DNA of 64,000 bases. Origin: Phaeobacter sp. CECT 5382 (lineage in GTDB: Bacteria > Pseudomonadota > Alphaproteobacteria > Rhodobacterales > Rhodobacteraceae). Below the pieces are notes generated by a model. That model was not told the DNA's origin, did not search any database, and worked only from the letters and a program-made list of their open reading frames with translations. Location of the stretch: positions 1 to 64,000 of the forward strand of contig NZ_CYSG01000004.1 in assembly GCF_001457775.1 (NCBI RefSeq). Direction: 5' to 3'. The position numbers were made by a program, and so were the translations under genes. The first letter of the stretch is position 1, and every line of letters begins with the position of its first letter. Shown here piece after piece: positions 17,310-26,633 of the stretch.

Positions 17310-18947
17310 CTAGTTGCCCGCGCTCTCCATTTTGCGGTTGGCGATGACCTCTTCGAGCCAACCGAGACGCATCTCGGGCACAGAGCTGAGAAGAAGATCG
17401 GTATAGTCGTCAAAGGGGGGGCTCAGAACCTTGGTCTTGCCACCATAGCGCTGTACCTTGCCCTGATACATCACCGCAATATTGTCGGAAATGGCGCGCA
17501 CGGTGGCCAGATCATGGGTGATGAAGAGGAAGGCAACATCCTCGATCTTTTGCAGCTCCAGCAGCAGCTTGAGAATGCCGTCTGCCACAAGCGGGTCCAA
17601 CGCCGAGGTGACCTCATCGCAGATGATCATCTTGGGTTTGGCGGCCAGGGCACGGGCAATACAGACACGCTGCTTTTGGCCGCCGGACAGTTCCGCCGGA
17701 TAGCGATCAATGAAGCCTTCGCCCAGTTCTATCTCATCCAAAAGCTCGATGATCCGTTTGCGCTTTTCCGCGCCCTTCATGCCAAAGTAGAACTCCAGCG
17801 GGCGACCGATGATGGTGCCGACGGTCTGACGCGGGTTCATCGCCACATCTGCCATCTGGTAGATCATCTGCAGCTCGCGCAGATCCTCGCGCGAACGGCC
17901 GTCCAGATCTGGTGACAGAACACGACCGGCGAATTCGATCTCGCCTTCGCGCGGCGGCAGCAGACCGGTGATGACACGGGCAAGCGTGGATTTTCCCGAC
18001 CCGGATTCTCCCACAACGGCCAGGGTCTGGCCGGGGTAGAGGTCGACATTCACATTGTGCAACACATCGAACTGGGTGCCTTTGTAACGCGCGGTGATAT
18101 TGCGCACGCTGAGCACCGGCTCAGCCGTTGGTTCTTTCTCTTCGTGCTCAATCGAGCGCACAGAGACCAGCGCCTGGGTGTACTCCTCTTGTGGATCATT
18201 GATGATCTGATCCACAGAGCCGTATTCCACAGTATTGCCGTGACGCAGCACCATGATATCGTCGCTGACCTGGGCCACAACGGCCAGATCATGGGTGATA
18301 TATAGCGCTGCAACGCCGGTTTCACGAATGGCTTCCTTGATCGCCATCAGAACATCAATCTGGGTGGTCACATCCAAGGCCGTTGTCGGCTCGTCAAAGA
18401 CCACCAGATCCGGTTCTGGGCAGAGCGCCAGCGCCGTCATGCAGCGCTGCAGCTGACCGCCAGAGACCTGATGCGGGAAACGATCGCCGATGTTTTCCGG
18501 GTCCGGCAGGCCGAGCTTGTCAAACAGCACCTTTGCCCGGGCCTCTGCATCCTTGCGACTGAACTTCTTTTGTTCGACTGCCGCCTCGACCACCTGATCC
18601 AGGATCTTTTTGGCGGGGTTGAAGGAGGCTGCTGCGGATTGCGAGACATATGTCACCTCACCGCCGCGCAGTTTTCGGATATCGCCAGTGCCCGATTTGA
18701 GCACATCACGCCCGTTGATCCAGACCTCACCACCGGTGATTTTCACCCCACCACGACCGTAGGCCATGGCGGCAAGACCGATGGTGGATTTACCGGCACC
18801 GGATTCACCAATCAGGCCGAGAACTTTGCCTTTTTCCAGATCAAAGCTGACCCCATGCACGATTTCGATATCATGGGGTTTTTCGCCCGGAGGATAGACC
18901 GTTGCACCGATTTTGAGATCGCGGACTTTCAATTGTGGATCGCTCAT
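17310..18947 (-). CDS. Peptide ABC importer, fused double ATPase (DppD-DppF type)
   Basis: The 545-residue protein contains two complete ABC ATPase domains. First: GLIGESGAGKST near 40, VSGGQLQR, and LVVFDEPTTALD. Second: AVVGESGSGKST near 311, LSGGQKQR, and MIICDEVTSALDP. The layout matches the fused DppD/DppF-type ATPases of oligopeptide and dipeptide importers. Its start overlaps the upstream permease stop by four bases. It powers uptake through the two membrane subunits encoded just upstream. Confidence 0.93.
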   Translation of the reverse strand: MSDPQLKVRDLKIGATVYPPGEKPHDIEIVHGVSFDLEKGKVLGLIGESGAGKSTIGLAAMAYGRGGVKITGGEVWINGRDVLKSGTGDIRKLRGGEVTYVSQSAAASFNPAKKILDQVVEAAVEQKKFSRKDAEARAKVLFDKLGLPDPENIGDRFPHQVSGGQLQRCMTALALCPEPDLVVFDEPTTALDVTTQIDVLMAIKEAIRETGVAALYITHDLAVVAQVSDDIMVLRHGNTVEYGSVDQIINDPQEEYTQALVSVRSIEHEEKEPTAEPVLSVRNITARYKGTQFDVLHNVNVDLYPGQTLAVVGESGSGKSTLARVITGLLPPREGEIEFAGRVLSPDLDGRSREDLRELQMIYQMADVAMNPRQTVGTIIGRPLEFYFGMKGAEKRKRIIELLDEIELGEGFIDRYPAELSGGQKQRVCIARALAAKPKMIICDEVTSALDPLVADGILKLLLELQKIEDVAFLFITHDLATVRAISDNIAVMYQGKVQRYGGKTKVLSPPFDDYTDLLLSSVPEMRLGWLEEVIANRKMESAGN

Positions 18948-19759
18948 CCGCGGCCTCCTTTCAGCGATGTGGTTCGGTTCAGCACCCAGTCAGCCACCAG
19001 ATTGACCGAGATCGCCAGGGTAGCGATGGCAAAGGCAGGCGCCAGAGCCGCGGGGATACCGTAGACGATACCGTCCTTATTCTCTTTCACGATGCCGCCC
19101 CAGTCTGCTTCGGGGGGCTGGACGCCCAGACCCAGGAACGAGAGGGTCGAGACGAAGAGAACCATGAAGATAAACCGCAAACCCATTTCGGCCACCAGTG
19201 GTGACAGCGCATTGGGCAGGATTTCACGAAAGATGATCCAGGCGGTCTTTTCCCCACGCAGACGCGCGGCTTCGACGTAGTCCATGACTTCGATATCCAC
19301 CGCGACAGCGCGCGCCAGACGATAGACGCGGGTTGAATCCAGCAGACCCATGACGATGATCAGCATCGGTACGGTGACCGGAGTGACCGACAAAACCACC
19401 AGTGCGAAAATCAGCGTTGGGATCGACATGATCAGATCAACAAAACGCGACAGCACCTGATCAACCCAACCCCCTGCAACAGCCGCGAAAAAGCCAAGAA
19501 CCGATCCCAGAGTGAAGGACAATACGGTTGCTGCTGTGGCGATAAAGATGGTGGTCCGGCCACCGTAGATCATCCGGCTGAGCAGATCGCGGCCAATATT
19601 ATCAGTGCCGAGCAGAAACTCTGCCGAAGCTGGCTCCCAGACGTCGCCGACGATTTCAGCCATACCATAGGGCGAGATCAGTGGCGCAAAGATCGCCACC
19701 AGAAAATAGAGGGCCGTGAAGAACAACCCGATCATAGCGGAAATGGGGATATTCTTCAT
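18944..19759 (-). CDS. Peptide ABC importer permease, DppC type
   Basis: The 271-residue protein has about six spans. A first span near residues 8-28 is followed by a periplasmic segment with LLGTDNIGRDLLSRMIYGGRTT, the hallmark of DppC/OppC permeases. The cytoplasmic EAA-type loop reads YVEAARLRGEKTAWIIFREILPN. It overlaps both neighbours by four bases (ATGA junctions), so translation is coupled. Confidence 0.92.
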   Translation of the reverse strand: MKNIPISAMIGLFFTALYFLVAIFAPLISPYGMAEIVGDVWEPASAEFLLGTDNIGRDLLSRMIYGGRTTIFIATAATVLSFTLGSVLGFFAAVAGGWVDQVLSRFVDLIMSIPTLIFALVVLSVTPVTVPMLIIVMGLLDSTRVYRLARAVAVDIEVMDYVEAARLRGEKTAWIIFREILPNALSPLVAEMGLRFIFMVLFVSTLSFLGLGVQPPEADWGGIVKENKDGIVYGIPAALAPAFAIATLAISVNLVADWVLNRTTSLKGGRG

Positions 19760-20712
19760 TTCGGATGCCTCAGACGTGGGTTCGACAGGATGGCAACAAT
19801 ATCAGCGATCATGTTGAGACCGATATAGACCGCGGCAAAGATCAGACCACAGGCCTGCACCACTGGTACATCGCGTTTGGATACGTGGTCGACCAGATAC
19901 TGCCCCATGCCCGGATAGACAAAGACCACTTCGATCACGACGACACCGACCACCAGATAGGCCAGGTTCAGCATCACCACATTTACGATCGGGGCGATGG
20001 CATTCGGGAACGCATGGCGAAAGATCACCTGAAAGCCATTGAGGCCCTTCAGTTCGGCCGTCTCGATATAGGCCGACTGCATCACGTTCAGGATCGCAGC
20101 ACGCGTCATGCGCATCATATGTGCGAGAACCACCAGCGTCAGCACGGTTACCGGCAGGGCAATCGCCCCCAGTTTTTCCCCGAGTGACATGCCGTCATTG
20201 ATCATTGCAACCGACGGAAACCACCGCAGTTTTACCGCGATCAGATACATCAGCACGTAGCCGATGAGGAATTCAGGAATGGAAATCGAAGCCAGTGTCA
20301 CAGCCGAGATCAGCTTGTCAGGCCAGCGATCTTTGTAGCGTACCGCCAGAAGGCCAAGAAAAATCGCCAAAGGAACGGCAATAATGGCAGCCCAAAACGC
20401 CAGGAAAAGCGTGTTTGACGGGCGTTTGCCGATGCTTTCGGTAATGTCGCTACCGCTGGTCAAAGCGGTGCCCAGATCGCCGGTCATCGCACCGCCGAGC
20501 CATTGAATATAGCGCTGCAGCGGTGGATCATTCAGCCCCAGCTCAGCGCGCAGGTTTGCCAGCGCTTCTGGGGTGGCCGACTGGCCCAGGATCGACTGCG
20601 CGACATCACCCGGCAGGATCATCGTACCGGCAAAGATCAGCCCGGACACGAGGAGTAGCAGGATGAGGCCCAGCGCAATGCGCTGGGCCAACAGTTTGAT
20701 AATAAGAGGCAT
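19756..20712 (-). CDS. Peptide ABC importer permease, DppB type
   Basis: The 318-residue protein starts with an N-terminal span and then DVAQSILGQSATPEALANLRAE, the conserved periplasmic segment of DppB/OppB permeases. The EAA loop reads YIETAELKGLNGFQVIFRHAFPN. About six spans are expected. It starts one base after the binding-protein stop and overlaps the next permease by four bases. Confidence 0.92.
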   Translation of the reverse strand: MPLIIKLLAQRIALGLILLLLVSGLIFAGTMILPGDVAQSILGQSATPEALANLRAELGLNDPPLQRYIQWLGGAMTGDLGTALTSGSDITESIGKRPSNTLFLAFWAAIIAVPLAIFLGLLAVRYKDRWPDKLISAVTLASISIPEFLIGYVLMYLIAVKLRWFPSVAMINDGMSLGEKLGAIALPVTVLTLVVLAHMMRMTRAAILNVMQSAYIETAELKGLNGFQVIFRHAFPNAIAPIVNVVMLNLAYLVVGVVVIEVVFVYPGMGQYLVDHVSKRDVPVVQACGLIFAAVYIGLNMIADIVAILSNPRLRHPK

Positions 20713-20713
20713 C

Positions 20714-22297
20714 TTATGCCTTTACCCACATTCTGATCGGCGAGTAGCTGTTCATCAGGGCAAAGCCTTTTGCGTTCTCGACCCAGCCGTCCAGACGATC
20801 GGATGTTGCGTCAACAAAGTCGTTGAACATTGGGCAGATCAAACCGCCCTCATCACGCTGGATTTCACCCATGTCGGCATACATCTGGGTCCGCTTGGCG
20901 GTGTCCAGCTCGGCACGTGCTGCCAGTAGCAACTGGTCGAACTGTTCATTGTTGAAGCGCGTATCGTTCCAGTCAGCAGTAGACAGATAGGCAGTCGTGA
21001 ACATCTGGTCCTGGGTTGGACGCCCACCCCAGTAGCTGGTGCAGAAGGGCTGAGTATTCCAGACTTCGGACCAGTAGCCATCATTTGGCTCACGCTTGAC
21101 GTTCAGGTTGATACCAGCCGAGGCACATGACTGCTGGAACAATGCGGATGCATCCGGCGCTCCAGGGAAGGAGTTGTCGGAGGTGCGCAGAAGGATTTCG
21201 CCGTCGTGACCCGACTTCTTCATGTGGAACATGGCTTTGTCTGGATCATATTCACGCTGCTCGGATGGGGTGAACATCGGGTAGGACGAGTTGATCGGGC
21301 TGTCATTACCAATCGAGCCATAGCCGTTCAGAACTTTGTCGACCATTTCCTGACGGTTGATGCCGTATTTCAGCGCCATCCGCACGTCTTTGTTGTCAAA
21401 CGGGGCAGTGTTGGCGTGCATGATGAACACATAGTGGCCAGGGCCGGATGTGGAATGCACGTTGATGTTGGGCGCGCGGGCAACCAGTTTGGCGGTCCGT
21501 GGGGGAACCCGGTCGATCATGTCAACCTGACCCGATTGCAGCGCGGCTACACGTGCTGTGTTGTCGTTGATGACAATCAGTTCGATGGTTTCGGCGTGGC
21601 CAATGTCGCCCCAGTAGTTGGGGTTCTTTTCGGCGACGATACGCACACCCATGTCGACATCTTTGATGATGTAGGGGCCGGTACCGATTGCAGCAGCCGG
21701 GTCATCCATGCCGCCACCGGGCTGGATCACCAGGTGATAGTCTGCCATCAGATAGGGAAGGTCAGCGTTAGGGGTCTCCAGCTCAACGACAACATTGTCG
21801 CCATCGGTGGAAACATTCTTGATGCCGCGCATGATACCCAGAGCACCGGACTTTGTATCCTCACCCGAGTGGCGTTCCATCGTTGCAGCCACATCTTCTG
21901 CGGTCACTGCTTTGCCGTTGGAGAAGGTGATGCCTTTGCGGATCTTGAAGGTCCAGATGCGGGCGTCTGCCGAGGCTTCGTAGCTTTCGGCAACTTTGCC
22001 GTCGAGACCGCCGTCGTCGTTCAGCTCAACCAGCGGCTCACCCCAGAGACGCACAAGCATCAGAGTAACCTGATTGGTGGACAGGGCTGGGTCAAGGCTG
22101 TCGGTGGTGCTGCCACCCTGCAGACCCATGCGGATGGTGCCGCCTTTTTGAGGACCTGCGGCGCGCGCTTCGCTGGTCAGCAATGTGCTGGCAGCAGCGG
22201 CGGTGAACCCCAGAGCGGCGGCTTTTGCCATGAAATCGCGGCGGCTCAGTTTGCCGGCTGCGGCGTGGCGTGCCAGATAATGAAGTTGATCGTTCAT
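20714..22297 (-). CDS. Peptide ABC importer substrate-binding protein, Tat-exported
   Basis: The 527-residue family 5 binding protein is first in its operon. The open frame extends to 22663, but ATG 22297 follows GGGAGACATCG and gives a classic twin-arginine signal (KLSRRDFMAKAAALGFTAAAAS, cleavage near ARA), so that start is chosen. Body motifs of the family are visible: PALSTNQVTLMLVRLWGEPLV, then IRKGITFSNGKAVTAEDVAATMER. Tat export implies folding before secretion. Ligands could be peptides, opines or other small molecules. Confidence 0.92.
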   Translation of the reverse strand: MNDQLHYLARHAAAGKLSRRDFMAKAAALGFTAAAASTLLTSEARAAGPQKGGTIRMGLQGGSTTDSLDPALSTNQVTLMLVRLWGEPLVELNDDGGLDGKVAESYEASADARIWTFKIRKGITFSNGKAVTAEDVAATMERHSGEDTKSGALGIMRGIKNVSTDGDNVVVELETPNADLPYLMADYHLVIQPGGGMDDPAAAIGTGPYIIKDVDMGVRIVAEKNPNYWGDIGHAETIELIVINDNTARVAALQSGQVDMIDRVPPRTAKLVARAPNINVHSTSGPGHYVFIMHANTAPFDNKDVRMALKYGINRQEMVDKVLNGYGSIGNDSPINSSYPMFTPSEQREYDPDKAMFHMKKSGHDGEILLRTSDNSFPGAPDASALFQQSCASAGINLNVKREPNDGYWSEVWNTQPFCTSYWGGRPTQDQMFTTAYLSTADWNDTRFNNEQFDQLLLAARAELDTAKRTQMYADMGEIQRDEGGLICPMFNDFVDATSDRLDGWVENAKGFALMNSYSPIRMWVKA

Positions 22298-22731
22298 CGA
22301 TGTCTCCCAGTTGACGTTCCTGCAGCTTGCAATCGCAGATCTGCGATCTCGGCGGCTAATTCTTGTATGATGCACCAAGATTTGCGCATTTGCCGCGACC
22401 TCGCAAGCTTTAAAAACGACACCCCCTGTTTGACGAAACTTCTGCAAAGTCTCGAATTCTGAATGGTGTCGCCTTCTCAAGGTGTCATGCCGCATTTGTG
22501 AGGTAAACCGGCTTTTTGGCCCCATGTTTCGTTCAGGATAAGTTTTTGTGACTTCTGACGCTGCGGCGCAGAAAGGTGAGCCATTCTGGGGCAGAGAGTG
22601 GGCGTATTCCAGAAATGTAAAGAGAATCCCTGTACTTAAATTGAGCGGAAAACGACCACTCAAAAGGGAGAGATTCCTGTCCCGGATCGCTAATCGATGG
22701 CCCGAAATATGGCCAGCTACAAGGGGCAGGA
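22298..22731. other. Intergenic region upstream of the peptide importer
   Basis: No reading frame of gene quality and no RNA motif were recognised. It must hold the promoter of the binding-protein operon. The dtd gene ends at the other edge on the same strand. Confidence 0.4.
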
Positions 22732-23178
22732 TCAGCGGTCTGCGCTGTCCATCCAGATGGTGACGGGCCCGTCGTTCAGCAGGCGAACCTTCATATCGGC
22801 GCCAAAGGATCCACGGGCCACAGGCAGGTCAAGCTTGGCCAGCTGATCTGCAAAATACTGGTACAGCACCTTGCCCTCGGCGGGGGGCGCGGCAGCTGAA
22901 AACCCGGGACGATTGCCACTGCGGGTGTCTGCTGCGAGGGTGAATTGACTGACCACCAGAACCGAGCCATCGATGTCCTGAACAGAGCGGTTCATCTTGC
23001 CTGCACTGTCCTGAAAAATGCGCAGCTTGGAAATCTTGCGAACCAGATAGTCGGCCTCGGCTGCGCTGTCGCCCTGCATCGCACAGATCAGCACCAGCAG
23101 GCCGGGACCGATCGCGCCGGTTTCGTCACCGTCGACGCTGACCGAGGCCTCTGTGACACGTTGAATGAGAGCACGCAT
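22732..23178 (-). CDS. dtd: D-aminoacyl-tRNA deacylase
   Basis: The 148-residue protein is of standard length. It removes D-amino acids (and glycine mischarged on tRNA-Ala) from tRNA. Characteristic elements: [17 protein letters not shown] at the start, the [15 protein letters not shown] block near 78-92 with the Ser-Gln-Phe-Thr motif, and NDGPVTIW near 135, which supplies the cross-subunit Gly-Pro. Cytoplasmic homodimer. Start ATG 23178. Confidence 0.96.
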   Translation of the reverse strand: MRALIQRVTEASVSVDGDETGAIGPGLLVLICAMQGDSAAEADYLVRKISKLRIFQDSAGKMNRSVQDIDGSVLVVSQFTLAADTRSGNRPGFSAAAPPAEGKVLYQYFADQLAKLDLPVARGSFGADMKVRLLNDGPVTIWMDSADR

Positions 23179-23226
23179 GTTTTCGTCCTTTTTGCAAAAC
23201 CGCGCCGAGGGAGTTCAAAACGGAGG

Positions 23227-23910
23227 CTAGCCGCGCCAGTCGGTGAATTCTTCAAGCGCAGCGCGGCTGGTGCGGAACCCGTTGGCAGGGTGGCCAGGAT
23301 CGCTGTAGCCAAAGGAAATGGCGCACAGGATCTGGCGGTCAGCCGGGATTTCCAGCATGTCATGCAGCAGCGGCGCAAAGGAGGCGACAGCTGCCTGCGG
23401 AATGCTGGCGACACCCGCCGCCTGCGCAGCCAGAGTAAAGCCCGCAACGAAACCGCCGCAATCCATCGCGCCATAACCACCTAGTTCCGCAGGACTGGAC
23501 AGAACGGCGCAATGCGGTGCCCCAAACAAAGAGAAGTTCTCCATCATCTGGCGGGCAGAACCGGCGCGGTCGCCCTTTTTGACTCCAACTGCTTCATAAA
23601 GCGCCCAGCCGCAGTCGCGACGACGGGATTTGTATTCATTTTCATAGGCGGTCGGAAAGGGTAGGTCTGGATCATGCCCGCCACCGAGCGCTGCCGCCAT
23701 CAGCGCCTCGCGCAGGCGTTTGGTCTCTTCGCCGCTGGTTACAGTCAATTTCCAGGGTTGGGCATTGCACCAGGAGGGCACTTTTTGGGCGCAGGCAAGG
23801 ATATCCTTGATGGTCTGTTGCGGCACGTCGGTTGGCAAAAAGGCGCGGCAGCTGTGGCGGGTGGCGAACAGCTGGTTCAGCGCGTCGAGCGTAGGCAGAG
23901 TATTGGTCAT
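23227..23910 (-). CDS. Nitroreductase-family flavoprotein
   Basis: The 227-residue protein carries family signatures: ATRHSCRAFLPTDV near the start (FMN-phosphate-binding Arg), AQKVPSWCNAQPWKLTVTSG near 40, and GGFVAGFTLAAQAAGVASIP near 155. An FMN-dependent NAD(P)H oxidoreductase is expected, with unknown substrate. ATG 23910 is preferred over 23946 because of the AGGAA site. It lies 48 bases upstream of dtd on the same strand, so they may be co-transcribed. Confidence 0.85.
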   Translation of the reverse strand: MTNTLPTLDALNQLFATRHSCRAFLPTDVPQQTIKDILACAQKVPSWCNAQPWKLTVTSGEETKRLREALMAAALGGGHDPDLPFPTAYENEYKSRRRDCGWALYEAVGVKKGDRAGSARQMMENFSLFGAPHCAVLSSPAELGGYGAMDCGGFVAGFTLAAQAAGVASIPQAAVASFAPLLHDMLEIPADRQILCAISFGYSDPGHPANGFRTSRAALEEFTDWRG

Positions 23911-23994
23911 TTGGTGTATTCCTGTGGGCGGCGGCGAAGTGGCCATCTAGGCAAGGAGTGCAGGAGCTGTGCCTTGATTTGGACTATGAAGCAG

Positions 23995-25122
23995 CTAGTT
24001 TTGGGATCCAAAATAGGCGGCGACGCCCAAAAGGATCAGGCCGAGGATCACAGCCCCGGTGATCTTCCAGGTAGAATAGGGGCGTTCCCCCTGGACCCGT
24101 CCGGTCTGACCATTGACTACAAACCGGTAGGTTTTGCCACGGTATTTGTAGGCAGCCATCCAGACCGGCAGCAGAACATGTTTAAAGGTCACCTTCGAAA
24201 TCCGGGTGTCGATATCTGAAATACGCTGCTTGTCGCCACCGATATCAAACCGCACGTCGCGCTCAATCACCCGGTCCATATGGGCGCGGGCTTCGTGAAA
24301 ACCGGCCTCGAGATCAACAGCATAGGCTTCGGCGCGAAAGCCCGCCAGATACTGCGGCTGATAGGGTTGTAGCGCGGAAAGATCCCAGGGCTCCAGCGCA
24401 TCGGTGTAGCGTTTGGGCAGGCTTTTGGAGGCCAGCACCAATACATCGTCAAAAAACCGCTGTACCCGACCGGTGACGGAGGTCCAGCGGGTCTTGGCCA
24501 CCTGCCGGATCTGCGGTTTGCCATCCACCGTGACAGTTTCGCTGACATAATAGATAGTGCCGCGTGCGCCAGTATAGCTGCTGTGGCTTTGGGCGTCATA
24601 GGTCCAGTAGGGCACATAGATTCCCTCCAGCCGACGGCCTTTGCGGGCATAGGCCTGCAATCCGTTGGGGGCGAACCAAAGTCGCCCAAGCCAGTCGTTC
24701 ATCGACTGTTGAGCGGCGCGTTCTTCCAGGGCAAAGGGCACAACACCCTTGGGCTTGATATGGCGGTTCTCACCGGTATCGGCAACAACCGGTGTGGCGC
24801 AAAACGGGCATTCCAGGGCGTGGGTTTCATCCGTGAACTCTACTTGCGCCGCACAATTGGGGCAGGTCGAAACCCGCGTAGTCTCCATTTCCGCCTCGGG
24901 CAGGGCTTCGGAGAGTGCGGTCTGAAAATCCAGCTCGCGCAGCGCACCGCTGCGCCAAGGTCCGCCCGCGACCTCCTGTGTGTGACCGCAATGGGCGCAG
25001 GTCAGGCTGCCGTTACGCGGGTCATACCGGTAGTCTGCACCGCATTGTTCGCAAGGAAACCGGTTGGTTTCCAGCGGTGTTTCCAGGTCGGATGAGGGGG
25101 CGGGCGGCGGCGTATCAGTCAC
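23995..25122 (-). CDS. Zinc-ribbon membrane-anchored protein
   Basis: The 375-residue protein has two Cys4 ribbons: FPCEQCGAD with TCAHCGH near 23-47, and STCPNCAAQ with ECPFCATP near 84-110. A large central domain follows with GIYVPYWTYDAQ near 167 and FKHVLLPVWMAAYKYRGKTYRFVVNGQTG near 313-341. One C-terminal span (ITGAVILGLILLGVAAYF) ends the protein, anchoring it to the membrane. Related proteins are often mislabelled as helicase-like because of the ribbons; I see no helicase motif. It is the last gene of the SPFH/TelA/XpaC-like cluster, 265 bases after the SPFH gene. Function unknown. Confidence 0.75.
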   Translation of the reverse strand: MTDTPPPAPSSDLETPLETNRFPCEQCGADYRYDPRNGSLTCAHCGHTQEVAGGPWRSGALRELDFQTALSEALPEAEMETTRVSTCPNCAAQVEFTDETHALECPFCATPVVADTGENRHIKPKGVVPFALEERAAQQSMNDWLGRLWFAPNGLQAYARKGRRLEGIYVPYWTYDAQSHSSYTGARGTIYYVSETVTVDGKPQIRQVAKTRWTSVTGRVQRFFDDVLVLASKSLPKRYTDALEPWDLSALQPYQPQYLAGFRAEAYAVDLEAGFHEARAHMDRVIERDVRFDIGGDKQRISDIDTRISKVTFKHVLLPVWMAAYKYRGKTYRFVVNGQTGRVQGERPYSTWKITGAVILGLILLGVAAYFGSQN

Positions 25123-25387
25123 AGAGAGAGATCCGGGAGAATTTCAAACAATTTGGTCGTCTTATAACAGGGCATTTCGGTCTTGTCGTCCTTCTTTGCC
25201 CAGAGGCGTGTGTGGTAAATGCCGAAGCTAAGCTATTTGAAATTTATTGGTTTTTATCGTCTCGCAGACTGTTCGCCGCAGTGGGAGTCAATTCTCGACA
25301 CTACGGAGATCAAGGCGGAAACCAACTTCCCGGTTCTGTACATCTGCCGTGATGATGAACGCCGGTTTGGTCACGATTTAGAAACGC

Positions 25388-26572
25388 TCAGGACGCTGGC
25401 GGTGGAGGTGGCGGTGGCAGGATCGTGAACAGCTGCGCCAACTCCAGCACGTCTTCTGCTCGTTTCCAGCCGTCTTGGCCAGGTGTCCAGACATGGGTTT
25501 CGCGGGTCAGTGTGCCCTCCTGTGCCATGCGTCCCAGCCGCGCCTTTGAGAACGGGCCAGAGGTTTCACCGTTTTCGGCGGTATGCCAGACATGTTCGAC
25601 CGGTGGCGGAGGTGGTGCGACGGGGGCCACCTGCGCCGGTGCGGCTTGCGGTGCCGGGGCTGATGCAGCGGGCGCGGGACGCGCGCCCCAAGGACCGGAG
25701 GCATGCCCCGCTGCATTGGGCTGCATCTGCTGACCCATCTGCTGCGCCATGGCCATGCCCATTCCCATGCCAAGGCCGGCCCCCATGCCACTGTTTGGGG
25801 TTTTGGCGGCAGCCTCCATCGCCTCGGCGGCGGCGAATTGGGTGTAGCGGCCCAGATCGCCGACAATGCCCATCTGGGTGCGCTTGTCCATTGCCTGTTC
25901 CACGGCGGGTGGCAACGAGATGTTTTCGATATAGAGCTCGGGGATCATCAGCCCGTATTCGGCCAGCGTTGGCGCAATCTCTGCCGCAACCAGTTTGCCT
26001 AGGTCTGCGGTATTGGCCGCCATATCCAGCACCGGAATGCCAGAACCAGCGACCGCGCGCGAAAACTCCTGCACGATGATATTGCGGATCTGAAAGGAGA
26101 TCTCATCCATGGTGAATTCACCATCGGTACCGACGATTTCTGTCAGAAAGCGCGCGGCATCCACCACCCGTATCGAATAGCTGCCAAAGGCGCGCAGGCG
26201 CACCGGGCCAAACTCGGGGTCGCGACAGATGATCGGATTTTTAGTCCCCCATTTCAGATTGTTGAAACGAGTGGTGTTGACGTAATAGATCTCTGATTTG
26301 AACGGTGACTGGAAGCCATGATCCCAGTGCTGCAGCGTTGTCATCACGGGCATGTTGTTGGTTTCAAGCATATAAAGACCGGGCGTAAAGACATCCGCCA
26401 GTTGGCCTTCATGGACAAAAACTGCAGCCTGGCCTTCGCGTACAGTCAGCTTGGCGCCATATTTGATCTCATGCGCCTCGCGCTCGAACCGCCAGACCAT
26501 GGTGTCGCGGGTATCATCGGTCCAATGGATGACATCGATGAATTCGCCTTTGAGAAAGTCGAATATGCCCAT
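25388..26572 (-). CDS. SPFH-domain protein with C-terminal GYF-like domain
   Basis: The 394-residue protein starts MGIFDFLKGEFIDVIHW at ATG 26572 (GGACCGG upstream), ten codons inside the longest frame. Residues about 35-240 form an SPFH/band 7 type domain of the virion-core-like kind (TVREGQAAVFVHEGQLADVF, then RAFGSYSIRVVDAARFL). A Gly/Met/Gln-rich then Pro/Ala-rich linker follows (about 265-335). The last 60 residues form a GYF_2-like fold (HTAENGETSGPFSKARL, then THVWTPGQDGWKRAEDV) ending in a proline run. Such proteins scaffold membrane assemblies. It is within the five-gene cluster. Confidence 0.82.
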   Translation of the reverse strand: MGIFDFLKGEFIDVIHWTDDTRDTMVWRFEREAHEIKYGAKLTVREGQAAVFVHEGQLADVFTPGLYMLETNNMPVMTTLQHWDHGFQSPFKSEIYYVNTTRFNNLKWGTKNPIICRDPEFGPVRLRAFGSYSIRVVDAARFLTEIVGTDGEFTMDEISFQIRNIIVQEFSRAVAGSGIPVLDMAANTADLGKLVAAEIAPTLAEYGLMIPELYIENISLPPAVEQAMDKRTQMGIVGDLGRYTQFAAAEAMEAAAKTPNSGMGAGLGMGMGMAMAQQMGQQMQPNAAGHASGPWGARPAPAASAPAPQAAPAQVAPVAPPPPPVEHVWHTAENGETSGPFSKARLGRMAQEGTLTRETHVWTPGQDGWKRAEDVLELAQLFTILPPPPPPPAS

Positions 26573-26633
26573 GTTTTCCGGTCCTTTTTCTGTGTCGTTC
26601 AAATCGGGTGTTAAATCAGGTGTTGAGGCTGCG

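Noticed and set aside
21206-22462. 418-codon plus-strand frame
   Set aside because: It is the antisense shadow of the peptide-binding protein gene.
25219-25428. 69-codon plus-strand frame in the gap between the zinc-ribbon and SPFH genes
   Set aside because: It overlaps the SPFH 3' end antisense and shows no ribosome site or family features.
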